In this document: positions 1-12,100 of the stretch, piece by piece
How the letters are laid out: every line of letters begins with the position of its first letter
How positions within the stretch are numbered: position 1 is the first letter of the stretch
DNA from: an uncultured Bacilli bacterium
Lineage (GTDB): Bacteria > Bacillota_I > Bacilli_A > RF39 > UBA660
Direction of reading: 5' to 3'
Length of the DNA stretch: 14,511 nucleotides
Assembly (NCBI GenBank): GCA_934149325.1
Contig: CAKPEJ010000024.1
Span: forward strand, 1-14,511
Made by a program: the position numbers and the translations under genes
The notes under the pieces: model-generated
Told to the model about the DNA's origin: nothing
The model's input: the letters and a program-made list of their open reading frames with translations, nothing else
Database searches by the model: none

Positions 1-71
1 TTTTCTCTTATATATTCAAGGTCTACTTTATACTTTTCATATCCAAATTCTTCTAAACTTATTATATTCAC
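1..71 (-). CDS. Possible 5' end of a downstream gene, cut by the window edge (unrecognised)
   Basis: After the terminator a minus-strand frame starting at GTG (69-71) stays open to the left edge: V-N-I-I-S-L-E-E-F-G-Y-E-K-Y-K-V-D-L-E-Y-I-R-E. Composition and A/T third positions look like real coding sequence for this genome, and the opposite-strand frames look like its shadow. However, there is no Shine-Dalgarno sequence: the space before the GTG is the T-tract of the terminator, and an in-frame TAG lies at 87-89. The start may be wrong, it may be a leaderless or rare-start gene, or a remnant. Too little is visible to assign a function. Confidence 0.3.
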   Translation of the reverse strand, partial: MNIISLEEFGYEKYKVDLEYIRE

Positions 72-90
72 AAAAATATTAAAAAACTAA

Positions 91-127
91 AAAAAGAATA
101 ATCTTTTTTCATTGATTATTCCTTTTT
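91..127 (-). terminator. Rho-independent terminator, possibly bidirectional
   Basis: On the minus strand, GGAATAATC pairs with GATTATTC around a 10-nt loop (AATGAAAAAA), eight perfect base pairs GAATAATC/GATTATTC, extended by A-T pairs. It is followed by seven T, AG and six more T. The upstream A-tract overlaps the last bases of the TAA stop, so termination is immediate. Because the stem is flanked by A on one side and T on the other, it could also act on the plus strand. The stem is AU-rich, so strength is uncertain. Confidence 0.82.
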
Positions 128-3100
128 AATTTAATGTAGTTATTTTCCCTAATACATAATTTCCTAGTTTTGTATTATCTGATACATTTATTTCATTATC
201 TTCTACTACGTCTACCGCATATTTTCTATAATCTGTTATTTCTTCTTTACTTAATATATGATTCTTTATTATTGTTTTATCTGTTACGTTTACTTCTCCA
301 TCTCCATTTATATCTCCTCTTACTATTAATAGTAATTCATCATATTCTTTACCATTTATAATTAATTTTATTATTTGACCTGTTTTTACTACACTTGTAT
401 AATCTAACTCTTCTACTAAATCTTTATTATATATTTTTAATGTACTACTATCATTTTCTATATTTGATATAAATTCTGATATTGTTGTTCCTTCTTCTAT
501 TCCAATAATATATTTATCTTCTTCTCTTACTATTTTATATGTTTCACTATTTATTGTTTTTGATAATACTTGCACTACAATATTTTTCTTTATTGTACTA
601 TCTATTTCCGGATATACTACTATATTTGCAGTTCCTTCTTTTAATCCTGTTACTAATCCATTTTCATCTATTTTAACTACATCATTATTTTCTGTTTCAT
701 AAATATATTTTGTTTCTATTCCTGCTGGAACTGTTTCTATATTTATTTTTTTACTTTCTCCTTCTACTATAACTATATTATTTTCCTCTATACTTATATC
801 CTCTATTGATGCCTTTTTTATTATATTTAGTGTTATTGTTCTCATGCTTCCATCTTCTGCAGTAATCTTATAAATAACCGCACTATTTAGGCTATTAATA
901 ACAATAATTCTATCACCTGTTATAGTAGCTTTTTCATCTTTTAAAGTTATATTCATATTTACTACACTTGTATTTGAATCAAGATTTAATGTGTATTCAT
1001 TTTCATTATCTGAATACTCTTTATCAAGAGATCCAACTGAAGGATAAAATGTTAGTAATCCTTTTTCACTAGATAAATCTCTTACAATATTCACTCTATA
1101 AATATTAACAATTCCACTTTCACTTGTTACTATTATTTCAAATAAATTTTCATGATTATCAAGACTCTTTTCTCCAAATCCTAATACAGTTGAATTTTCA
1201 TCTGAAACTTCTCCATCAATTGTTATTTTTCTAATATTTGATGAAACATTTACACTATATTCATTTATTTTTGAATCAAATGTTGGCGATAATATTCCTT
1301 CGCTTACACTTAGCTTTGATAATAAATTATTATCAGATAAATTTTGAATAACTTTTATCGTATACACTCTTTCTACATTTGTTGTTGATTTAACAATTAA
1401 ATTAATTATATTTTCTCCTCTTGTTAATTCATATGTTCCATTTCCTGTTAATGTTGCATTTTTATCTTCTAAATCAGCATCCACAGTAATTTGTTTTACA
1501 TCATTCGAAACATTTACTTCATAACTAGATTGATACTTATCAAATGATGGACTTAATTCACCATCTGATACATATATATTTTTTAAATAATTATTACTTG
1601 CGACTTGTCTAACTACATATAATGTATATATTCTCTTATTTCCACTTTTACTTGTAACTTCTATCTCTACTTTATTTTCTCCTACTTTAAAATTCTTATT
1701 TCCTTTTATTTCGAAACTTGAATTTTCATCTTCTAACTCTACATTTAAAGATAATGACTCATTTTCGTATGGAATATAAATATCATAATTTTGAATTTCT
1801 TTATCAAATGATGGACTTAAACTTCCTTCATTTACAGATAAATTTTTAATTTTATTACTTTCTACATATGGTCTATTTATAACCATTTTATATGTTTTTG
1901 TATCACCATTTGCTGCAGTTACTAAAATATCAAATTCGTTCTCACCATATGATAAATCTTTATTACCAATACCTGTTACTACTGATGAAGAATTTTCTAA
2001 ACTAGCATATATATTTACATAGTTAACAGATGAATCAACATCCAATGTATAAGATGTAACTTTCTTATCAAACGCTGGAGTAATATCATAACCTCTTACG
2101 CCTAAATTAGATAAATATGCATTTGATGATTTTTCTCTTATTACATTTAATGCATAAGAGAATTTGTTTCCACTTTCACTTATTACTTCTACAGTTATTG
2201 GATTATCTCCTTCAACTAATGTATGGATGCCAAGTCCTGTTACTGTTGATGACTCATATTCTTTTTCACCAGTTAATATTATACTCTTTACATCATTAGC
2301 TACACTTATTACATATATACCTTTATTATCTTTGTCGAACACTGGGTTTAGTTCTCCAACATTACTTTGTAAACTCTTAAGTTTAGCTATAGGATTTATT
2401 TCTTTTATAACATTAATTTTATAGTCTAATATAGTCTTTTTATCCTCTGCTGTTACTCTTATAATTACTTCATTATTTCCTAATTCTAAATTTTTATTTC
2501 CTATTATTTCATAACTTGCATTTGGATTTATTGTTGTAATTAATAATGGTGTTAAAGAATTTGTATTTGTTGTTACATTCATTGAATATTCAAAAATATT
2601 TTTATTAAAGACAGGCATAACAACTCCTTCTTCAAATAATAGATTTGATAATCTTGCTTCATTACTTTCTGACCTGTAAACAACAATTCTATAAGTTCTT
2701 TCCTTTTTATCTTTACTTATAACTTTAATATATATTTCATTTCTTCCAACATTTAAATTATATTTACCAAACCCAGTTACTTCAGAATATATACTTTCCC
2801 TTACACCACTTACAGTTATTGTATCCTCATTTTCTGGTACTGTTACTGTATATTCATTAACTTCTTTTTTAAATTCTGGTGTAAGTGTTCCTTTATCTAC
2901 TGTTAAACTTGATAAATAGTTACTAAACTCTTCTTTTTCTTGTCTAACTACGTTCAAAATATAATCTCTTTCTTCACCATTTGTTGCACTTACTCTTACT
3001 ATGATTTGATTATTTCCTAATACCAAATTTTCATTACCAATTATTTTTACTGTCGCATTTTCATCCTCAGTTTCATAATCAATATTTACACTTTCAAATT

Positions 3101-6100
3101 CATTTGATATTAATGCAGTATAATTTTGAATATTTTTATCAAAAGATTTATCAAATGTTCCTTCACTTATACTTAATAATTTCAAATAATTATTACTTGA
3201 TTGTTGTCTTGTTACTGTTAAAGTATAAATTCTTTCTTCATTATCTTTAGAGATAACCTTTATATTTATTTTATTTTCTCCAACATTAAGATCATATTTA
3301 TCATTTCCTATTACAGTTGATTCTTTATTAGATTTCATTCCTATTACAGTTATATTTGAAATATTGTTTGAAACATTAAGTTTATAATCAAGAATATTCT
3401 TATCAAATTCAGGAGTAATATCGCCTCTATCTGTAATAATTGATTTTAAATAATTATCATATTTTCTATATATATTTAATTTATATATCTTTTCACTTCC
3501 GGATTCACTTGTTACTGTTAATAATATTTCATTATTTCCTTCTATTAAAGAATACTTTCCATTTCCTGTTACTGTTGAAGTTAAACTTTCTCTAATACTT
3601 GAAATATCTACTGAATTTATATCATTCTCTAATTTTATATTATATTCAAGAATGTTTTTATCAAAGTTTTCCACAGGATTATCATTTACTTTTATCATCA
3701 ATAAACTATTATTATTTGATAATGATTTATTTACATTTAGTATATATGTTTTTACTCTTTTTTTATCTTCTGAAGTTACTCTTATCGTTACTACATTTTT
3801 ACCAGATTCTAATTTGTTATTACCAATCACATCATATTTTGCATATGGATCTTCTAATTTTATATTCATATCAAGACTTGTTACATCTTCAAGTACATTT
3901 ACATCATATTTTGTTACTTCTTTATTAAATTCTGGACTTATTTCTCCATTTTTAATATCTAAAGATTCAATAAATGTATTAGAACCTTGCATTCTTACTA
4001 TGTTAATTGTGTATATTCTTTTTTCTCCTGTTTTAGCTGTTACAACTAATTTAAATTTATTATTTCCTTCTTTTAATTCACTTTCAGTTACTCCATCTAA
4101 TGTTGAAGTTTCATCATCTACTACACCCTCTACTTTTACTTTTGTTATTGTATTTGGAACCTCAACTTTATAATCCATAATTGATTTATTAAATTTTGGA
4201 CTTAAATCATATATTACACCACTTGAAATTGTTAATGATTGTAAATAATTATTATAACTTTCACTTCTGTTAACATGAATAATATATTCTCTAGTAGCCC
4301 CATTTTCTGCGGTTACTATTACTTTTACATCATTATTTCCCGCTGATAAATTCTTATTATTTTTAACTTCAATATTAGCATTCTCATTTTCAGCTTCTGC
4401 TAAGACTGATACTTCATCCATATCATTTGGAATATCATAATAATATTCATATTTCTCTTTTTCAAAATCAGTAAATTCATGTTCTGGATTTGTTAATTTT
4501 AGTAATTTTAAATAATTATTTTCATTTCTATCTCTTCTAACAGATAATGTATATTCTTGTTTTTCATTTTCTGTATTTGAAACCTCTATTCTAAATACAT
4601 TAGTTCCAACATTTAAATTATATGTTAATGAATTATCTAAAATATCATTAAAATAAACATTTATATTTTGATTTTTACTTATTTTTTCTAAATTTAATTT
4701 TACTTTTTCTACACTATTTAAAACTGTTTCACTATATTCAAATATATTTTCCTTAAATGATGGGATAAGCTTACAACTATTATCACATGTATTAGTTAAA
4801 TCTAATACTTTCATATTTTTTAAATATTTTTCTTTTGTTCTTACTTTATTTATAGTTAATTGATATATATTAATAGTTCCATCTTCTGCCTGCACTACTA
4901 CATCGTTAATAATTTTTTCTTCTTCTAAATCTAATTTACCAGTTCCTCTTATTATAGATGCATTTTCATCATTAACAACACCATTAATATTTACAAAAGT
5001 TTCATCTTCAAATACATCTACTGTATAACTATTTTCATATGAATTGAAATCAGGTGATAATTTATAATTATCAACATATAATGATTTTAATCTTGAATCG
5101 TCAGATAAAATGTATGATATATGAATTACATATGTTGTTACACTACTCTTATCCTCACTTGTTACTACTATATTAAATGTTTTATTTAAAGATAGATCAA
5201 TTGTATCCATTTGCACTGTTGCATTTTTATCTTTTAATTTATAATTAACATTACTCTTAGAAAACCAACTTAATGTTTTTGGTACTTCAAGATTATACTC
5301 AGTAACAGATGGACTAAAGTTTTCTTTTAAAACTCCTTCATTAAATGATAATTCACTTAATGATGAATAACTACCTTTTTCTCTTGTTATATTTATTACA
5401 TATTCACTTGTTGTAAATCCATCTTGCGCTGTTACTCTTATTTTATATTTATTTACTTCTTTAGTTGATAAATATAAAATGTCTTCCATAGATACAACTG
5501 CATTTTTATCTTTTGTTGTTGCCATAACTTCTTCTTTTGTAATTTTTGATTTAGAATTTGGAACTGTTATATTATATTCAAATTCATCGCTAGAAAAATC
5601 TTTGTCAAAGTTGTAACCAGATACTTCTAGACTTTCTAAAGATGATTCATCTGTTCTATCCTTTATTAAAGTTATATTATATATTCTTTCTGTTCCATCT
5701 TCTGCTGTTACTACTATTTGTCTTTTACTTGTTCCATCTAATATTTCTTTATTATTAATTCCTGTTACACGAGCATTTTTATCCTCAGTAGTTACATCAA
5801 ATGATAACATTGTAACACTACTATCAAAATGCATTTCATAATCTGTATTTTCATATGTAAAATCTGGAATTAATTCACCTGTACTTGGTTCAATACTTGT
5901 TAAATATGCATTAGATGATTTTGGTCTATTTATAACTAGTTTATAGTTATTAGTAGATCCATTTTCTGCAGTTACTAGTATATTTACAATATTTTCTCCA
6001 CCTACTAATTTTACATTTCCTATTCCATTTATAATAGCATTTTCTTTTGTTTCAGCTTCAATTAAAACTTCTTCTGTCCCTTCAGGTACTGATAAACTAT

Positions 6101-9100
6101 ATTCATTAGTATTAGAATTAAATGAAGGAGTTAAATTTACTATATTATTATCATATTTTACTCTTAAACTTGTTAATAAATTATAATTTGATTTTTCTCT
6201 TACAACATTTACTTTATAATTTCTTGTAACCCCAATATTTGATGTTACTTTTAATACTATCAAATTATTTCCTTTTTCTAATTTATATACACCATTACCT
6301 TCTACTGTACTACTTATATTTGATGGCTCAGAATCAATAGTAATACTATCTACATCATTATCAACATTTACCACATAATCCATTGTTAATTTATCAAATT
6401 CTGGATTTAATAAACCTCTACTTACTGATATATACTCTAAATATGTATTACTATAAATTTGTCTATTAACATTAAGTATGTATTCTTTTTTATCTTTGCC
6501 ATCACTTGATGTTACTTCTACTAAAACTTTATTCATTCCAACTAAGAAATCGCTATTTCCTTTTATTACATAACTTGCTTTTTTATCTTTTAATATAGGA
6601 GTTATATCTAAACTTGTAATTTCATTATCAACTACTAAATTATATTCATATACTTCACTATTAAATTCTGGTGAAAGATCATAATGTTTTACTTTTATAT
6701 CATCAAGTAATGCACTTATTATTTCATTTCTTGTAATATTTAAAGTATATGTATTTACTTCACCATTTTCACTTGTTACTACTATATTTACTGTATTATT
6801 TCCAACATTCAAATTGATATTCCCAAGGCCCTCTACACTAGATAAGCTGCTTACTTTATCTGCAGTAATATTTACTTTGTCTGTTTCATAAGGAACTTCT
6901 ACATCATAAATATTATTATCTTTATCAAAGTTTTCCACAGGATTATCATTTATATAGATATTTGATAATCTATTTTCTTTTTCACCTTTTCTTGTAACTA
7001 TAATAGTATATTTCTTAATATTTCCTGATTCACTTGTTACTACTACATCTAATATATTTTCTCCTACCATAAGATCTTTAATTCCAAGTCCATCTACTAC
7101 TGCATTTTTATCTTCTGCTTGACCTAATATTTCTATAGAATTAATTTCATTTTCTACAGTAAGTTTATATATTGATGTATTTTTATCAAATACAGGAACT
7201 AATTCATTGTCTTTTACTGATAATGACAATAAATTATTATTATTTGAAGGTAATTTATTTACCTTAACTTTGTACTCTTTTGTATTTACTTTATTTGCTG
7301 CAACTACATTTATAGTTACTATATTTTCTCCTAAAGAAAAGTTTTCATTTCCAGTAATTGTATAACTAGCATTTTCATTCATTAACTCTATATTGAAGTC
7401 TAACTTATTATTTCTTGTTGATAAACTATATTCATAAACATCTTTATCAAATGTTGGTAAAATTGTTGAATTATATACTGACATAGATTTTATTCTAGCA
7501 TCATCACTTTCTAATCTTGTTACCAATATTTGATATGTTTTCTTCTTACCATCTGGATCAGATACTAATACATATAAACTATTCTTACCAACATTTAAAT
7601 TATAAGTTCCAATACCTTTTATAGTACATCTATCATCTTTTAAAGTAGCATTAACTTTTATTTCATTTACTTCATAACTTACTTCATTAGTATAATAAAC
7701 ATTATTTTCATTAAAAGCAGGAATAAGTTCACCTCTATCAATACTTAATGATGATAAATTTAAGTTATAATTACTTTCTTCCTCTTTATTAACAATAATT
7801 TTATATATCTTTTCTTTTCCTTTTGAATTACTTATTTTTATAATTACTTCATTTTCTCCTACTATAAAGTTTTCATTACCACTTATTTCAACATTATTAT
7901 TTACATTATCTAATTCATAATCTATAGTTAGAGAATTTATATCATTAGTAACATCTGTTTCATAATTTACAACATTTTTATTAAATTCTGGACTTAATTT
8001 TCCTTCTCTTACATTTAAATATTTTAAATCAAGTGAATCATTTTCATCTCTTATTACTTTTATTTCATAAGTTTTTTCTGTATTATCTTCAGAAGTTAAA
8101 GTAAGATTATATATATTTTCTCCGACATTTAACTTATATGTTCCATTTCCATTTACTATAGTTGTTGAAAATTCAGGTACTCCATTTATTGATAATTCAC
8201 TAATACTATATGGTACATTTACTGTATATTTTAATGTATCTTTATCAAATGATGGACTTAGTATTACATCTTTATCAAAATTTATCATAAGTAAATTATT
8301 ATTTGAATTTTGTTTTCTATTTATAATAATTTTATAATATCTTTCTTTCCCAGACTCACTTATAACTTTTATACTAATTTCATTTTCTAAAGTCTTTAAT
8401 CTATAAATACCATTACCACTTACTGTACTTAATTCATCTTCTACAGTTCCTGTTACTTTAATTTTATCTATTTCATTTTCTACAGTTAAACTATATTCTT
8501 CTTTTTCTTTATCAAAATCTAAATTATAATTATCCACAGTTAAATTCTTTAAATAATTATTATCACTTGCTTCTTTTGTAACAATTATCTTATAATCACG
8601 AACACTTCCATCTTCTGCTGTTACACGTACAATAACTGTATTTTCTGAAGGTACAAAATTACTATTTCCTATTATTTTTACATTAGCATTTTCTTCATTT
8701 ACTTCTGTATTTATAGTTAATTTTTTAGTATGAGCATTAACTAAAATACTATATTCTAGATTATCACTTGTAAATTCTGGACTTAGACTTCCTTCACTTA
8801 CACTTAATGATCTTAAAGATGCATCACTAGATTTATTTCTAGTAATATTTAATGTATATGTACCTGTATCTCCACTTTCTGATGTTGTTAATATCTCAAA
8901 TGTATTTAAGCCTACTTTTAACTCTTTTTCACCAAGTCCTTCTACTGAAGTAGTTTCAGAATCAGATTCAGCATTAATATTTATAGTTTTTACTAAGTTA
9001 TCCACAGTCAAACTATACGTATTTATAGTTTTTATATATTTTGGATTTAATTCTAAATTATTTTCTCCGTTTGTTACACTTAATGTTTTTAAGAATACAT

Positions 9101-12100
9101 TAGAATTTTCTTCTCTATAAATATTAAATGAATATATACCAACTTCTCCATTTTTAGCAGTTACTATTATTTGAACTAAATTATTTCCAACGACAAAATT
9201 TTCGTTTCCTTTTACTATATAACTAGCTTCTGAATCATCTAAAGTTACTTCAAATTCTACATTTTTGTATTCATTTGGTATTGAAAAATAATATTCTCCT
9301 ATTGTTTGATCAAATCCTATATCAACCGGTGTTATATTTTCATCACTATCTTTTAAATTTACCTTTAAATCAGATATATCAGTATTTCCTGTCATATCTC
9401 TTTCAATAACATATGTATATGTACTTATGCTTTCGCCATCTTCACTTGTTACTTCTATTGTTATATTATTTTCTCCACCATTTAATTTTACTACTCCATC
9501 TCCTGTTATATTTTGGAAATAATGTCCTTTTGTAACTGTAAATTCTAATTCTTTTATTCTACTTGGTACTGTCATATTATATGTATGAGTGTCTTTATCA
9601 AATTTTTGATCTAATTTACAATATGAATTATTTATCTTACATAAACTTGGTACTAAACCAGAAATACTTATATTTTCTGGAACAGAATTATTTGATAATT
9701 CTCTTATTGTATTTATAGTATATACTCTCTTAGTTTTATCTTCTGCTGTTACAACAACTTCTATCTTATCACTTGGTGCTTTTACATAATGTTCACCAAG
9801 TCCTGTTACTGTTGCTGTACTATCTTCTAAAGTTCCATCTATTGTTACTTTTTCTTCATTAGCTTTTAATACAAGAGTATATTCTAAAGTATTCATATCA
9901 AATGATGGACTTAATGATCCTACATCACTTACTAAAGTACTTAAATAATTATTTGATGATTTATTTGGAATTGCTGTTATACGTGCATATCCATTACCAT
10001 TGTTTCCAGTTGTATAACCAGATGTTGTACTAGGCATTTTTTCATTACCATTATACATTTTTATATTTTCAAATTTATATCCTGAATAATGTTCATTATT
10101 ATCACTTAATATAACATTATCCACATTAGAATCTTCTGTAATAGACTTACAATTTTTACATCCTGATACATATGATGTTCCTCCATAACCATATCCACAA
10201 TCAGAATATGTTGTTTTACCACCATAGTATCCTCCGGCTCCTCCTCCAGAACCAGAATAAAATGCAAAACCACTTTGTCCAATTCCAAATTTGTAACCAT
10301 TTGCATCATTTAATGAGCCTCCTGAACCACCTCTATTACAATATGTTCCTCCGGCTCCTCCACCTGCGACCATTATTCTTGATTTTAAAGAATCAAAATC
10401 AATAGCAGATTCATCACTACTTATATTTAATCTTACATCGGTTGCTCCTCCGCCACCTCCAGCAGCATCTGGATCAAAATCATGATTAGAATCATCTCCA
10501 CCTTTTCCGCCACCGTTGTAGCCTCCTGAACCTCCTAAATATCTGTTAATAGAACCTCCATTTTGTCCGGCTCCACCTACAAAAATATAAATAGATTGTC
10601 CTTTTTCTAAATAAATTTCACCCGAAGTATAAGCTCCAAAACCACCATTATATACAAGACTCATATCTCTTCTTCCATATCCACCTTTTGCACCCCACAA
10701 CTCTATCTTATAATATGCTGTTCCAGGTGCCGTAAATTTTTGATAAGAACCTGTATAAGAATAATTATATTCTTTTTCTTCAATTTGCCCTTCTTTTATA
10801 ACATTAATTGTATAAACAGTTTCCTCAGAATGTGGTTCTGTCACATTAACTGTTATTACTCCGGAATTTCCTTTTATATAACCATTACCAGTTACTTTTA
10901 CAGTAGCTTCTTCATCATATTTTTCGTAATCTACATTTAAAGATATTGTATTTGATGGAACATCTACATAATATTTGTAAACTTCAGGACTAAATTTAAT
11001 GTCTAAATCATATTTCTCAACAGATAAATTTTTAAGTTTTGATGAATGTTCTCTGTTTATTGTTACTGTGTATGTTACATTATAATTTCCATCCTCTGAA
11101 ACTACATTTATTAGATGAATTGATGCACCACTAGAAATTGATTTATCACCTATACCATAAACTTCTTGTGAAGTTCTGCCTCTTACAACATCAAAATTAA
11201 CTACATCACTATCATAAGGAACATCAACTTCATAACTTAATATACTTGAATCAAAATTTTCTATTTCATTACCATTAACTTTTATCATCTCCAAATATTT
11301 ATAAGATGAAGCTGGTCTATAAAACTTAATTATATATGTATTTATATTTCCATATTTTGATGTAACTATAATTTCATGTTTACTTTCACCTGCTGGAATA
11401 TTATATTCTCCTATTCCAGAACTTATAGTATTTTCTCCATTTGTTAAAGTTGCATCAATATTTACTAATGAATCTTCACTATCAAGAGTAACACTATATT
11501 CATTTGTTGTTTTATCAAATGATGGTTTAAGTGTTCCTTTGTCCACTGTTAAAGTTTTCAAAGTTGGTTTAATTTCTTCTTCATCTAACACTAATTGTGT
11601 CAAAGTGACAGATCCATCTCCACCTTTTGAGCCATTTGATTCAGCAGTTCCTCCAGTAGAAGCAATTGTTCCTTCACTTATCAAAGTTCTATAGAATATA
11701 TTTATACTTCCTCCACCAGATGAACCACCACTAGCACCACTTCCATATCCACCTTTCATACCAGATGAATTAATAGTTCCAGTATTTTCTAAAGCATCAG
11801 TATTTATTATTAATAAACCACCTGTTCCAGTTTGACCACTATTTTTTGCACAACATGATGAACCAGCATAACTTCCTCCCGGATTTCCAGCTCCTCCTCC
11901 TGCGGCATAACCAGCAGTATTTGAATAATAATTTGAATAAGCATTACCTCCGGCTCCTCCAGAACTACTTCCGGCATTACCAGTAACACCACCACCTCCA
12001 CGGTAAGTCGTGCCACCTCCTCCAGAACCGCCTGAATATGACGTACCAGTTCCACCTATTCCAGAATAAACTGTACCACTTACATTATTAAATGCTCCTC

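Larger units (their letters stand above)
1068..5912 (-). repeat. Block B: repeats R22-R39, second copy of the 18-domain higher-order unit
   Basis: Residues 2841-4455, uninterrupted. Domain positions: R22 5646-5912, R23 5370-5645, R24 5100-5369, R25 4836-5099, R26 4521-4835, R27 4254-4520, R28 3981-4253, R29 3714-3980, R30 3459-3713, R31 3195-3458, R32 2922-3194, R33 2661-2921, R34 2391-2660, R35 2124-2390, R36 1860-2123, R37 1596-1859, R38 1332-1595, R39 1068-1331. Long-type domains are R27, R29, R32, R34 and R37, each exactly 18 after a long-type domain of block A. The only Trp in any beta-sandwich repeat is in R24 (L-S-W-F-S-K). All domains keep the closing Y-x-[LIV]-x-[IV]-x-[RKNQY] strand, so none looks decayed. 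Confidence 0.88.
5913..11567 (-). repeat. Block A: repeats R4-R21, first copy of an 18-domain higher-order unit (interrupted by G3)
   Basis: Residues 956-2840. Domain positions: R4 11304-11567, R5 11049-11303, R6 10764-11048, G3 insertion 9954-10763, R7 9690-9953, R8 9387-9689, R9 9102-9386, R10 8826-9101, R11 8562-8825, R12 8304-8561, R13 8034-8303, R14 7764-8033, R15 7503-7763, R16 7242-7502, R17 6978-7241, R18 6714-6977, R19 6450-6713, R20 6189-6449, R21 5913-6188. R9, R11, R14, R16 and R19 are of the long type (A-x-[VY]-x-[IV]-x-G-N-x-[ND]-F); the other domains from R10 to R21 are of the short type (V-x-G-x-G). Without G3 the block is 1,615 residues, the same as block B by the boundaries I drew. 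Domain assignment is firm; the block-level homology rests on register matches listed under findings. Confidence 0.88.

Noticed and set aside
1..71. Assigning the partial downstream frame to a ToxN/AbiQ-like toxin because of a Y-K-V-D-L-E-Y-I-R stretch
   Set aside because: The resemblance is a handful of residues, and the tandem-repeat antitoxin RNA expected upstream of such toxins is absent.
1..90. Plus-strand frame entering from the left edge and ending at TAA 88-90 before the hairpin, as a convergent gene
   Set aside because: Its Ser/Leu/Phe/Tyr-rich composition looks like the complement of the minus-strand frame, which has the more protein-like sequence. It is not excluded, since the hairpin could serve both strands.
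126..320. Sortase (LPxTG) or transmembrane C-terminal anchor
   Set aside because: The protein ends within the dockerin, four residues after its second helix, with no hydrophobic segment or sorting motif.
170..4173. Plus-strand open frames (170-361, 2117-2299, 2164-2424, 3599-3928, 3652-4173)
   Set aside because: They lie antisense to the repeat array and are rich in Leu, Tyr, Phe and Ser, as expected for the complement of AT-rich coding sequence. They have no domain features or ribosome-binding sites.
810..9953. CRISPR array or non-coding tandem repeat
   Set aside because: The periodicity (about 265 bp) is that of protein domains in one frame. Nucleotide identity between units is low apart from short motifs, and there are no uniform spacers.
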